Source of the DNA: a virus | IMG/VR virus record: IMGVR_UViG_3300030329_004822 | Coordinates: 1-30,983 of that record | DNA: 30,983 nt | Strand: one strand, 5' to 3' | Part shown: piece by piece, positions 24,963 through 30,983 of the stretch | How the letters are laid out: each line of letters starts with the position of its first letter | How positions within the stretch are numbered: position 1 is the stretch's first letter | Notes under the pieces: generated by a model | What the model was told of the DNA's origin: nothing | What the model saw: the letters and a program-made list of their open reading frames with translations, nothing else | Database searches by the model: none | Translations under genes and position numbers: made by a program

Positions 24963-25030
24963 AGGGAAGGAAGTGGCAGCCCATTTGAGTAACTTACTGT
25001 GTGTGTGTGTGGAGTAGGCTACCACTCCCT
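24963..25030. other. Structured intergenic element with inverted repeat, TG run and palindrome
   Basis: The outer stem pairs AGGGAAGGAAGTGGCAGCC (24963-24981) with GGCTACCACTCCCT (25017-25030), with one bulge and one mismatch. Inside lie AGTAACTTACT (24988-24998), a palindrome apart from the central base, and a (TG)7 run (24998-25011). An alternative hairpin GGAGT/ACTCC (25011-25028) competes with the outer stem. It lies between the Rad52-like and HTH genes. It may be an operator, RNA switch or origin-like site. Confidence 0.6.
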
Positions 25031-25046
25031 ATGTTATCATTCGCAC

Positions 25047-25847
25047 TTAAGAGGGCATACCCTCAAATTCATTTTCTTCTAAAGCAACTTCACTCATACC
25101 ACCTGATGCTCTGTTGGGCCTATTAGGAACATCACCATTCCTTCTATCAAGTTCCTGTTGTGCTGCACTTCTTTGCCAATCAAACTTACTATTCTTACAT
25201 ACCCAATTTATATAATCTTCAGGTACTTCACTCCAATCCTTACCATTGTGCTTTCCAAAATTGACTAAGTTCTTCATCACAGCACCATCAAACTTTTCTT
25301 TAACAGCCTCAATAGTAACATTAAGATTGTTATCTACTTTCATAGTTTGTTTAGGTTTAGGTTCCTGTTTAGGTTTAGGTTCCTGTTTATTTGTATCAGG
25401 TTTCCAGTCTCTAGGTAATGCCCATTTTATATGTTCATTTCCAAACTTATCTTTATAAGTTCCCTTATTTTCAAGATTAGCAAACAATGTTTCACAAGAA
25501 TACAAATCCCTTCCAATACCAAACATAACTGCTGCCCTTTTAAAGGCATCACTAGCCTCACCTTTTGCAGGTGCTATATCAGATTCAGTACCACAATCAG
25601 ATTTAGATATTTTATAATCACCTAAGTTAATAGAAATTTCACAAAACAAAGCACCTTTTGCTTCATAAAATCTGTTTTCCCAGTTTTCAGGTCCTACAAC
25701 ATCATCTAAAATGTCTTGAACATATCTTGCATCAACATAAGATAGTATTGTTGCCTTACCATTCTGTTTATCATAAACAGTACCAACTCTATATTTAATT
25801 TCTGATTTATCTGTTGGTTTTTTTAGTTTTTCTAATATTTCCTTCAT
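25047..25847 (-). CDS. Rad52-family single-strand annealing protein with ExoX-like C-terminus
   Basis: 266 aa. Residues 15-125 carry the Rad52/Sak pattern: VDARYVQDILDDVVGPENWE, then SDCGTE, the GEASDAFKRAAVMFGIGRDL helix and YSCET. A Pro/Lys/Gln linker (residues about 150-165) has an exact duplication. The C-terminal part, residues 190-225, reads FGKHNGKDWSEVPEDYINWV, which matches the ExoX-like/DUF3820 domain. The last residues, EENEFEGMPS, are acidic and SSB-tip-like. It anneals complementary strands in phage recombination. Translation is coupled to the 64-aa gene upstream (ATGA overlap). Confidence 0.85.
   Translation of the reverse strand: MKEILEKLKKPTDKSEIKYRVGTVYDKQNGKATILSYVDARYVQDILDDVVGPENWENRFYEAKGALFCEISINLGDYKISKSDCGTESDIAPAKGEASDAFKRAAVMFGIGRDLYSCETLFANLENKGTYKDKFGNEHIKWALPRDWKPDTNKQEPKPKQEPKPKQTMKVDNNLNVTIEAVKEKFDGAVMKNLVNFGKHNGKDWSEVPEDYINWVCKNSKFDWQRSAAQQELDRRNGDVPNRPNRASGGMSEVALEENEFEGMPS
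25349..25384 (-). repeat. Tandem 18-base repeat in the Rad52-like linker
   Basis: Two exact copies of GTTTAGGTTTAGGTTCCT (plus-strand view) at 25349-25366 and 25367-25384, encoding a repeated Lys/Pro/Gln/Glu six-residue hinge. It probably varies in copy number by slippage. Confidence 0.85.
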
Positions 25848-26038
25848 TTTCTACCTCTCTCAGGGATTATGGCCCTGTGTCTAGTTAAATCATGTGAAAT
25901 ATGAATAATTGTATCATCTATTGCTGCAATTAATTTTGTATCAGTTTTCACACAACCTTTGTATTTACTCATATCTAATCCTAAATCCTTCAAATACTTT
26001 TTAACACCATTTTTAAGTTTAATCATTTCCTGATTCAT
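25844..26038 (-). CDS. Small unknown protein, early block
   Basis: 64 aa, basic at both ends, a short helix at the N-terminus (EMIKLKNGVKKYLKDLG) and a beta-like centre (KLIAAIDDTIIHISHD). It is coupled to the Rad52-like gene through an ATGA overlap and to the 54-aa gene upstream through another ATGA. No family recognised. Confidence 0.68.
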   Translation of the reverse strand: MNQEMIKLKNGVKKYLKDLGLDMSKYKGCVKTDTKLIAAIDDTIIHISHDLTRHRAIIPERGRK

Positions 26039-26199
26039 TTGCTCTCCTTACATTTAATATTAGGAAGTTGTTTTTTGGTACTTGTTCGCCTTATTATTGT
26101 TGAGATAAGCCTATATATCAAAAACAATAAAACCCCTTGAAATACTATCTTCCATACCTCAGAAATGATATGTATGATTAAATAAGTTGCTTCTTCCAT
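26035..26199 (-). CDS. 54-aa small membrane protein, early block
   Basis: Starts MEEATYLIIHIISEVW and has a transmembrane stretch from about residue 6 to 36, including KIVFQGVLLFLIYRLIS, followed by a basic tail. The ribosome site AAGGAGG is strong. The start overlaps the previous stop (TAATG) and the stop overlaps the next start (ATGA). The early operon position suggests a host-takeover role at the membrane, but no function is recognised. Confidence 0.72.
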   Translation of the reverse strand: MEEATYLIIHIISEVWKIVFQGVLLFLIYRLISTIIRRTSTKKQLPNIKCKESK

Positions 26200-26849
26200 T
26201 ATTTAGCCTCCTTAAGTTTAGCCATTTCATAAAGTAATTCATCTTCAACACAACCATAGCCTCCTGCAATCTCCCCATTCATACCCATACCTAAATAATT
26301 ACTAATTGCTCCTTCAGGTAAATTTCTTGGAGAAGAAGAAGTGCTAACTGAATCTGAAAAATTATCTCCTCCAATCAAATGCTTTGGACATCCTTCAAAA
26401 GCCAATGCTATAACTGTTACATAATTAGGATTTCTTTTATCTGTATAATCTTGAAATCCATACACCTTAACATATTCAGGTAATAAAGAATTTATTTCAT
26501 CAATTATTTCCTGAAACCTTCTATTCTTTGGTGTATCATTCATTGCCTCAGTATAAGTATCTAATTTCTTCACTTTTTTAACCTCCTTATCAAGTTTAGA
26601 TAAGATAGATTTAAAATCTTTATAATCAACTGCCTCCTCTAAATTAATTCCATTGAAATTACAAATTCCAATAATATCAGCAATATCAACTTTTAAGAAC
26701 TCTCTGAACTTATCTACATCTTTTACTTCAATTCCTTTATTGCCATTTGCTGTATAAGTAAAAAGCAATCCAATTCCTAAGTGAGATAAATTATTTCCAC
26801 TTAGTGTTTTAAATTCTGATTCTGTTAATTTTAAAGTTATTTTTTTCAT
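26199..26849 (-). CDS. Unknown 216-aa early protein
   Basis: Starts MKKITLKLTESEFKTLSGNN. The middle is helical and charged (residues 45-115), and the end has a Gly/Ser region (GYGCVEDELLY). No catalytic motif or membrane segment is clear. The leader matches that of the plus-strand gene A. It is one of the first genes of the early block. Function unknown. Confidence 0.72.
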   Translation of the reverse strand: MKKITLKLTESEFKTLSGNNLSHLGIGLLFTYTANGNKGIEVKDVDKFREFLKVDIADIIGICNFNGINLEEAVDYKDFKSILSKLDKEVKKVKKLDTYTEAMNDTPKNRRFQEIIDEINSLLPEYVKVYGFQDYTDKRNPNYVTVIALAFEGCPKHLIGGDNFSDSVSTSSSPRNLPEGAISNYLGMGMNGEIAGGYGCVEDELLYEMAKLKEAK

Positions 26850-26880
26850 TGCTACTCCTTGTTTGTTTTTTGTTTTCCCT
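26850..26880 (-). repeat. Shared leader, copy 3
   Basis: Minus strand: AGGGAAAAC, an A-rich spacer, AAACAAGGAGTAGCA, then ATG of the 216-aa gene. It follows a hairpin (26886-26909), not a promoter, so it may be reached by readthrough or RNA processing. Confidence 0.7.
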
Positions 26881-26885
26881 AGTTA

Positions 26886-26909
26886 AAGGGTGGCTTTTAC
26901 ACCACCCTT
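26886..26909 (-). other. Hairpin between the 73-aa and 216-aa genes
   Basis: Minus strand AAGGGTGG, loop of 8, CCACCCTT, 8 perfect pairs, with a short TTT after it. A leaky terminator or an RNA-processing hairpin. CCCT could also pair with the AGGG of the leader that follows. Confidence 0.68.
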
Positions 26910-26921
26910 GTTATTCTTATT

Positions 26922-27143
26922 TTATTCTATAATCCACACTTTAAACAAATTACTCCATCTATACAGTGTATCTATATCTATATCATAAAATGCTAATTTG
27001 CAGTAACTATTTTTTATTTCTTTTAAGCCACATTCATTTTTAAAAATATCACAACCATCTTTTTTATTCACTCCTTTTAGATAAAGAAATGTTCTATCTC
27101 CTGCTGGGCCACCGATTGTTAATGTTTTTACTTTAAATTCCAT
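26922..27143 (-). CDS. Unknown 73-aa early protein, first gene of the minus-strand early block
   Basis: Starts MEFKVKTLTIGGPAGDRTFLYLKG. It has a beta-rich half with a Gly-loop, and three Cys (CDIFKNEC, YCKL). It has no recognised family. It is the most promoter-proximal gene of the early block. It has the shared leader and an own -10-like site, so it is probably expressed first after infection. Confidence 0.72.
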   Translation of the reverse strand: MEFKVKTLTIGGPAGDRTFLYLKGVNKKDGCDIFKNECGLKEIKNSYCKLAFYDIDIDTLYRWSNLFKVWIIE

Positions 27144-27170
27144 CTTGTTACTCCTTGTTTGTTTTTCCCT
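27144..27170 (-). repeat. Shared leader, copy 4
   Basis: Minus strand: AGGGAAAAAC, AAACAAGGAGTAACAAG, ATG. It matches copy 1 best. Together with the -10 region upstream it forms a promoter-leader cassette. Confidence 0.72.
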
Positions 27171-27181
27171 GTCACTCCTAT

Positions 27182-27211
27182 ATATTAAAAATAATAAATC
27201 ACAATACCTAA
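27182..27211 (-). promoter_or_regulatory. Candidate early promoter
   Basis: Minus strand TAATAT (27182-27187) with TTATTTT just upstream, similar to the plus-strand promoter before the 126-aa gene (TTATTTT then TAATAT and ATAG). The -35 is weak: TTAGGT at an 18-base spacing. It lies in the only gap before the early block. Confidence 0.5.
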
Positions 27212-27262
27212 TGTTTTCTTTAAGTTTTTTAAAATAATTTTAGTTATAGAGGAGAATTAGAT

Positions 27263-27291
27263 ACAAGAATCCCTATAAAAGAGATTCTTGT
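27263..27291 (-). terminator. Terminator-like hairpin after the last tail gene
   Basis: Minus strand ACAAGAATCTC, loop TTTTATA, GGGATTCTTGT: 11 pairs with one G-U. It is followed by ATCTAATTCTCC, which is only modestly T-rich. It divides the tail operon (ending 27321) from the early promoter. It may be a weak terminator or an insulator. Confidence 0.55.
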
Positions 27292-27320
27292 GGCTTATGA
27301 GTACATGAGGTAGAGGAAGT

Positions 27321-28628
27321 TTAAATCTGTTCTTCTAGTCTAAGTGTTACAGAATGAAGGTTCTCAGTTGTTCTTCTGATTTTATAGTCAGTCATTCTGA
27401 CTAAGACAAAATTATGAGGTGATGGGTCTGTTCTATTTAATTGCATTATCATTGGAAGTTCTCCCCCATTTGTACGGTGGACGATATTAGTATAGAAGTC
27501 TCTTGCATAATCAATATTATACATTGATTTATTATTCCCTGCTGTGTATTGACCATTATCCCAATTTTCTGCTGAATCTACTCCATTAGGTCCTACCCAG
27601 TGACCATTTTGATTTAACATTGGATTTTGGGGCATAATGTTAGTTGCAGGGATAGAATCAAAATTTATATCCCAAACCCTTAATCCTGTTTTTCTTCTAT
27701 GTGTTTGAGCATGGTCAAATAAATTGTGTTTTTGTCCAGCATTTATGTCTTGAACATTGTTATAAAGGCTATCTTTTAAACCAAAAGGCTCTGTTCCCAT
27801 ATCTCCTATTCCATAGGATTCACCAAGCCAAGAATCAGTCCTATTCCATTTTGATGCAGATATTGTTTCACCATATATATTTTTTGTAGTTTTTTTATCA
27901 TATTGATATGAAAGCCTAGTATTAATACTACATGAAGTTGTAAAAGGGAAGTCATAATATCTACCCCAAAGAATAGATGAAAATTTTGCATCAACATCTG
28001 ATTCCCAAAACTGACCACTTGCACTGAAAATTCTAAGGCCCATACCTAATGAATATTTATTTGCCATACTTCCAAGTTCAAATACACTAAAACCATTGTA
28101 GTCAAATCTTGCATTAGCAGGTGCATTTACAATGTTTCTATCAAAGGCATCTATTAAATCAGTTTGCTCCATTAATTCACTTTCATTTTTCACACCTCTT
28201 ATCTGATGAAATTCATATCTTTCAGGACATGTTGCAAAATTATGATTTAGAATCATTGCATAATTGAAATCCCATAAAGGGGTAGATGGCTCAGTATAAC
28301 CTATTGGTCCTGTGTGATTTACACTACCATCATCCTCTAATGTATATGTTGGCCTATCAACACATTGCCAACCAAGAAAAACCTCATTTGTGCCACTATT
28401 ATGGTCTGTGCTTATTGTGTGTATTTTACTATTATCATAAAATTTTATCATATCAAACATATCTTCTCTTGTAATATTATTATAAGGGCTATGTGTTAAC
28501 CCTTCATCATATCTTTCTTGAGGATATACATGATTTAATGCACCATTTGAGTATTGCCATAAAGGATATGATACATAAAGTCTAGGAGTGCTAGGAGTTT
28601 GATAAAATGATTGTTTAGGTGATGGCAT
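27321..28628 (-). CDS. Fibre-like virion protein, paralogue B
   Basis: 435 aa. Paralogous to the neighbouring 401-aa protein. Both begin with PRLYVSYPLWQYS, then share DFNYAMILNHN, GTEPFGL, a basic arm RRKTGLRVW versus RRKSGKRVW, the stretch QNPMLN, and close with DFYTNIVHRTNGG. Four or five aromatic-rich blocks, spaced by variable loops, suggest a rigid beta-structure with variable loops. It lies at the end of the tail operon. A virion location and receptor role are inferred. Confidence 0.7.
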   Translation of the reverse strand: MPSPKQSFYQTPSTPRLYVSYPLWQYSNGALNHVYPQERYDEGLTHSPYNNITREDMFDMIKFYDNSKIHTISTDHNSGTNEVFLGWQCVDRPTYTLEDDGSVNHTGPIGYTEPSTPLWDFNYAMILNHNFATCPERYEFHQIRGVKNESELMEQTDLIDAFDRNIVNAPANARFDYNGFSVFELGSMANKYSLGMGLRIFSASGQFWESDVDAKFSSILWGRYYDFPFTTSCSINTRLSYQYDKKTTKNIYGETISASKWNRTDSWLGESYGIGDMGTEPFGLKDSLYNNVQDINAGQKHNLFDHAQTHRRKTGLRVWDINFDSIPATNIMPQNPMLNQNGHWVGPNGVDSAENWDNGQYTAGNNKSMYNIDYARDFYTNIVHRTNGGELPMIMQLNRTDPSPHNFVLVRMTDYKIRRTTENLHSVTLRLEEQI

Positions 28629-28631
28629 TTT

Positions 28632-29837
28632 TTATTGTTCCCTAAGTGTTATTGTAAAAGAATACAAATTTGGTGTTTTTTGAATAATTGAGTAATCACT
28701 CATTTTTACTATTGCAAAGTTTTCAGGAGAAGGAACATCTTTAGATACCTGTAATACCATTGGAATTTGACCACCATTTGTACGGTGGATTACGTTGGTA
28801 TAGAAATCAACCCCTTTATCAATAGTAAAAGAACTGCTCCCATCAGCATCAGTCTCATAATTATTAAATTCATGATTTTGAAAAATACCTGAAGAATCAA
28901 AATGCATTTTTGACCAGCCAATTTCATTTAACATTGGGTTTTGATTCATAACATATTCAGGTGAAAAAGAATCAAATGAAATCTTCCAAACTCTTTTTCC
29001 TGATTTTCTTCTAAAATTATTAGCACTATCATCAGATGATAAATGAACATAAGTACCATCAGGATTAGTATATACTGCTGTCTGATTGTCTCTTAATCCA
29101 AAAGGCTCTGTTCCTCCTGTTGTTTCATTTGCCCAAGTTTTTACTCTAGTCCAAGTTTTCTTAGGAACATTTACTCCCCCAACTGTTTTCCTGTCAGAAA
29201 TCCCATATTCATAAGACACAGAAGATAACATTTCTGCATTAGAAGGAAAATCAAAATACTTACCCCACATTATTGTTCCTAGTTCAACATTTGTGTCAAC
29301 AAGATTTCCAGTTTCATGATACAAACCAAATCTTAAACAGGGATTTTCATAACTAGAAGGACCCTCATCAAGAGAAAATATAGAAAAACCATCATAACTT
29401 ATACTATTAAAATTAACTATACTGGAACTTGAAATATTGAATGCATTTGTTGCACTACCCTGCCTATTATCCTGCCTTATATAGGGCTGAATATCATTAG
29501 AACTATAACCTATGCAATGATGTAAATTATGATTCAAAATCATTGCATAATTGAAATCCCACACCTTATCATCCATAAAATCACCTGCTATTGATAAATC
29601 CTTCCTAGAGTGAAGGCCATATTTAAAAGCAAGATTGCTCCCCTGCTCCCAATTAAAAGAAACAGTATCACTTGGGTCCATATGCAATATTTTAATTAAA
29701 TCATTATCATCTATTGCTCCCCATGCACCATTAGAGTAGCCATCAATATGAGTTAATTGTCCTTGAGAATATTGCCACAAAGGATACGAAACATACAATC
29801 TAGGCTGTTCTATAATTTGTCTTGAATTATTTGGCAT
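28632..29837 (-). CDS. Fibre-like virion protein, paralogue A
   Basis: 401 aa. It shares its blocks with the next gene (see PRLYVSYPLWQYS, DFNYAMILNHN, GTEPFGL, RRKSGKRVW, QNPMLN, DFYTNVIHRTNGG). Loops between the blocks differ, so the duplication is old. The start overlaps the upstream gene by 11 bases. A heteromeric tip complex is an inference. Confidence 0.7.
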   Translation of the reverse strand: MPNNSRQIIEQPRLYVSYPLWQYSQGQLTHIDGYSNGAWGAIDDNDLIKILHMDPSDTVSFNWEQGSNLAFKYGLHSRKDLSIAGDFMDDKVWDFNYAMILNHNLHHCIGYSSNDIQPYIRQDNRQGSATNAFNISSSSIVNFNSISYDGFSIFSLDEGPSSYENPCLRFGLYHETGNLVDTNVELGTIMWGKYFDFPSNAEMLSSVSYEYGISDRKTVGGVNVPKKTWTRVKTWANETTGGTEPFGLRDNQTAVYTNPDGTYVHLSSDDSANNFRRKSGKRVWKISFDSFSPEYVMNQNPMLNEIGWSKMHFDSSGIFQNHEFNNYETDADGSSSFTIDKGVDFYTNVIHRTNGGQIPMVLQVSKDVPSPENFAIVKMSDYSIIQKTPNLYSFTITLREQ

Positions 29838-30339
29838 CTATTAAATTTCTTTTTTCTTTTATTGATACATATTTTTTTAACTCATTATCATATATTTTTT
29901 TTCTATACGTATAATATTGTCTTTCATTGTTCCCATTAAAATCTAAATCTTCCCATTTTTCACCTAAGTAAGCCCAATCTTTTTCTACTGAATTTGATTG
30001 CTCATCTGTTTTTGCAAGAGTGTTCCAAAGTTGTAAAGCACTTTTATTTATATGCAATTTAATTGTCTCTAATTCAGGTGTCACTATTTTACACTTTGTA
30101 ATTATAGCACTTCCTCTATATTTAAACAAGTCAGAAAAATGTTCTTTATTTTTATTAAATTTAACAACCAGTATTTTATTTTCTCCTGCTTTAACTATAT
30201 AATCATCAGGCAACAATGATTCTATTCTCATTTTTTTTTCTGTTTCTATTTCTATTGCAGCCCAATTATAGTTTGTATCTATTGATACTATTTTTTCACC
30301 TATATTCAATGAACCTTTAAATGTTTTTTCTTTTATCAT
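29827..30339 (-). CDS. Tail-module protein, unknown
   Basis: 170 aa. Begins MIKEKTFKGSLNIGEKIVSID. It is beta-rich in residues 1-100 (KMRIESLLPDDYIVKAGENK, KILVVKF) and has an aromatic C-terminal part (NNERQYYTYRKKIYDNE). No membrane segment. Located between the hub and the fibre-like pair. It may link hub and fibres. No family is recognised. Confidence 0.62.
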   Translation of the reverse strand: MIKEKTFKGSLNIGEKIVSIDTNYNWAAIEIETEKKMRIESLLPDDYIVKAGENKILVVKFNKNKEHFSDLFKYRGSAIITKCKIVTPELETIKLHINKSALQLWNTLAKTDEQSNSVEKDWAYLGEKWEDLDFNGNNERQYYTYRKKIYDNELKKYVSIKEKRNLIDAK

Positions 30340-30350
30340 ATTCTTTTATC

Positions 30351-30983
30351 CTAATCTAAATCAAGAACAATGTTTACCAATGAAACAATACATGTAACAT
30401 CAATATTCCCAGTGCCTTGCTGACCACTTGAATTATATGTAGTTAATATTTTTCTTTCTTGTTCACTTACACCAACAGGGTCTAATATGATGTTCACTGT
30501 GTGAACAATATCAACAACATTAATAACACCATCACCACTAACATCAAAATATGGAATCTTTGGGCCATATTGAATAGTTGCATTAGGGTCATAATTATAA
30601 TAAGGGATAGGCAGATTAGATGTTTCCTGATTTCCTGTGAACAAATATTCACTCCATTGCTCCTTGTTTCCATATACCTCTTGATATGGATAGCCAAAAG
30701 TATTAGCATTAAAAGCAGTATCCCCTAATTCATCACTGGTTAAATGATGTAATTGTATTGCTTTAATTTTAACCCTATCAAGCCCAACATCTTTTTCCAT
30801 AATAATCCATGCAGGGTATATATTTTGAGAATTAAGTGTTTGTAATTTGCTATAATCTATATTAAAAACCTTTTCTTCATTAATAAGAGGAAGATGAATA
30901 ATATCACCAACAGATAAATCAATATTATTTACATCTTTTACAAGATAAGTAGCTTTTGGATTTTTATAATGTCCATTTGAATT
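30351..30983 (-). CDS. C-terminal part of the hub gene with dockerin-like domain (continues from base 1 in a circular genome)
   Basis: An open frame of 211 codons (including the stop) runs from the right edge. An internal ATG at 30800 gives 149 aa, but the frame is open back to base 30983 without a stop, so the ATG is not the true start. Residues encoded at 30510-30545 read DVSGDGVINVVD, a full dockerin type I calcium loop (Asp at 1, 5, 12), followed by IVHTVNIIL. A second repeat near the end (GQQGTGNIDVTC, IVSLVNIVLD) keeps the helix but has lost the loop acids. The frame matches the one leaving base 1, giving a 916-aa joined protein. Host cohesin-like target unknown. Confidence 0.8.
   Translation of the reverse strand, partial: NSNGHYKNPKATYLVKDVNNIDLSVGDIIHLPLINEEKVFNIDYSKLQTLNSQNIYPAWIIMEKDVGLDRVKIKAIQLHHLTSDELGDTAFNANTFGYPYQEVYGNKEQWSEYLFTGNQETSNLPIPYYNYDPNATIQYGPKIPYFDVSGDGVINVVDIVHTVNIILDPVGVSEQERKILTTYNSSGQQGTGNIDVTCIVSLVNIVLDLD

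Noticed and set aside
1-30983. tRNA genes, CRISPR arrays, insertion sequences or an integrase
   Set aside because: I saw no cloverleaf, no regular repeat-spacer array, no transposase and no recombinase in any frame.

Overview
The window looks like the whole genome of a small tailed phage (siphovirus-like, AT-rich) rather than a piece of a cell chromosome. It holds a terminase pair, portal, MuF-type head protein, scaffold, major capsid protein, tail tube, frameshifted tail chaperone, tape measure, tail hub, fibre-like proteins, lysis genes and a small recombination/replication set, with no cellular housekeeping genes. An open reading frame runs off the left edge (2118 to 1, minus strand) and another enters from the right edge (30983 to 30351, minus strand). 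Joined end to end they stay in frame and form one gene of 917 codons, so the 30,983-base sequence is probably a complete, circularly closed or circularly permuted genome. The host cannot be named. Clear AAGGAG-type ribosome binding sites argue against a Bacteroidetes host. The AT-rich composition and the style of the structural proteins suggest an uncultured marine bacterium, probably a proteobacterium (inference).

Layout. Almost everything is transcribed on the minus strand. An early block (27143 down to 22929) has small unknown proteins, a Rad52-like annealing protein, a small HTH protein, a replication-initiator-like protein, a zinc-binding mini-protein, a PD-(D/E)XK-like nuclease and a RusA-type resolvase. 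No DNA polymerase, integrase or clear repressor is visible, so replication probably depends on host polymerase. The packaging/head block (22893 to 18696) has TerS, TerL, portal, MuF-like protein and a putative head/tail completion protein. A second late block starts at 17636: scaffold, an 85-aa protein, capsid, two small proteins, GH24 lysozyme, a zinc-ribbon metallophosphoesterase, a holin-like protein, two DUF2589-like paralogues, more small membrane or coiled-coil proteins, fibre-like proteins, head-tail connectors, tail tube, frameshifted chaperones, tape measure and, across the sequence ends, the hub with a dockerin-like C-terminus and two paralogous fibre-like proteins.

The exception is an island at about 17637-18695. 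Here two plus-strand genes with their own promoter and a bidirectional terminator interrupt the head operon, like a moron. The 83 bases between these genes fold into a type I hammerhead self-cleaving ribozyme. It has the CUGAUGA and GAA core, three correctly placed stems and a GUU cleavage triplet. Cleavage would split the two-gene mRNA and leave the second gene with a 5' leader (UGGGAAAAAC...AAGGAG) very like the leader that promoters supply to three other genes in this genome. This is the most striking feature of the window.
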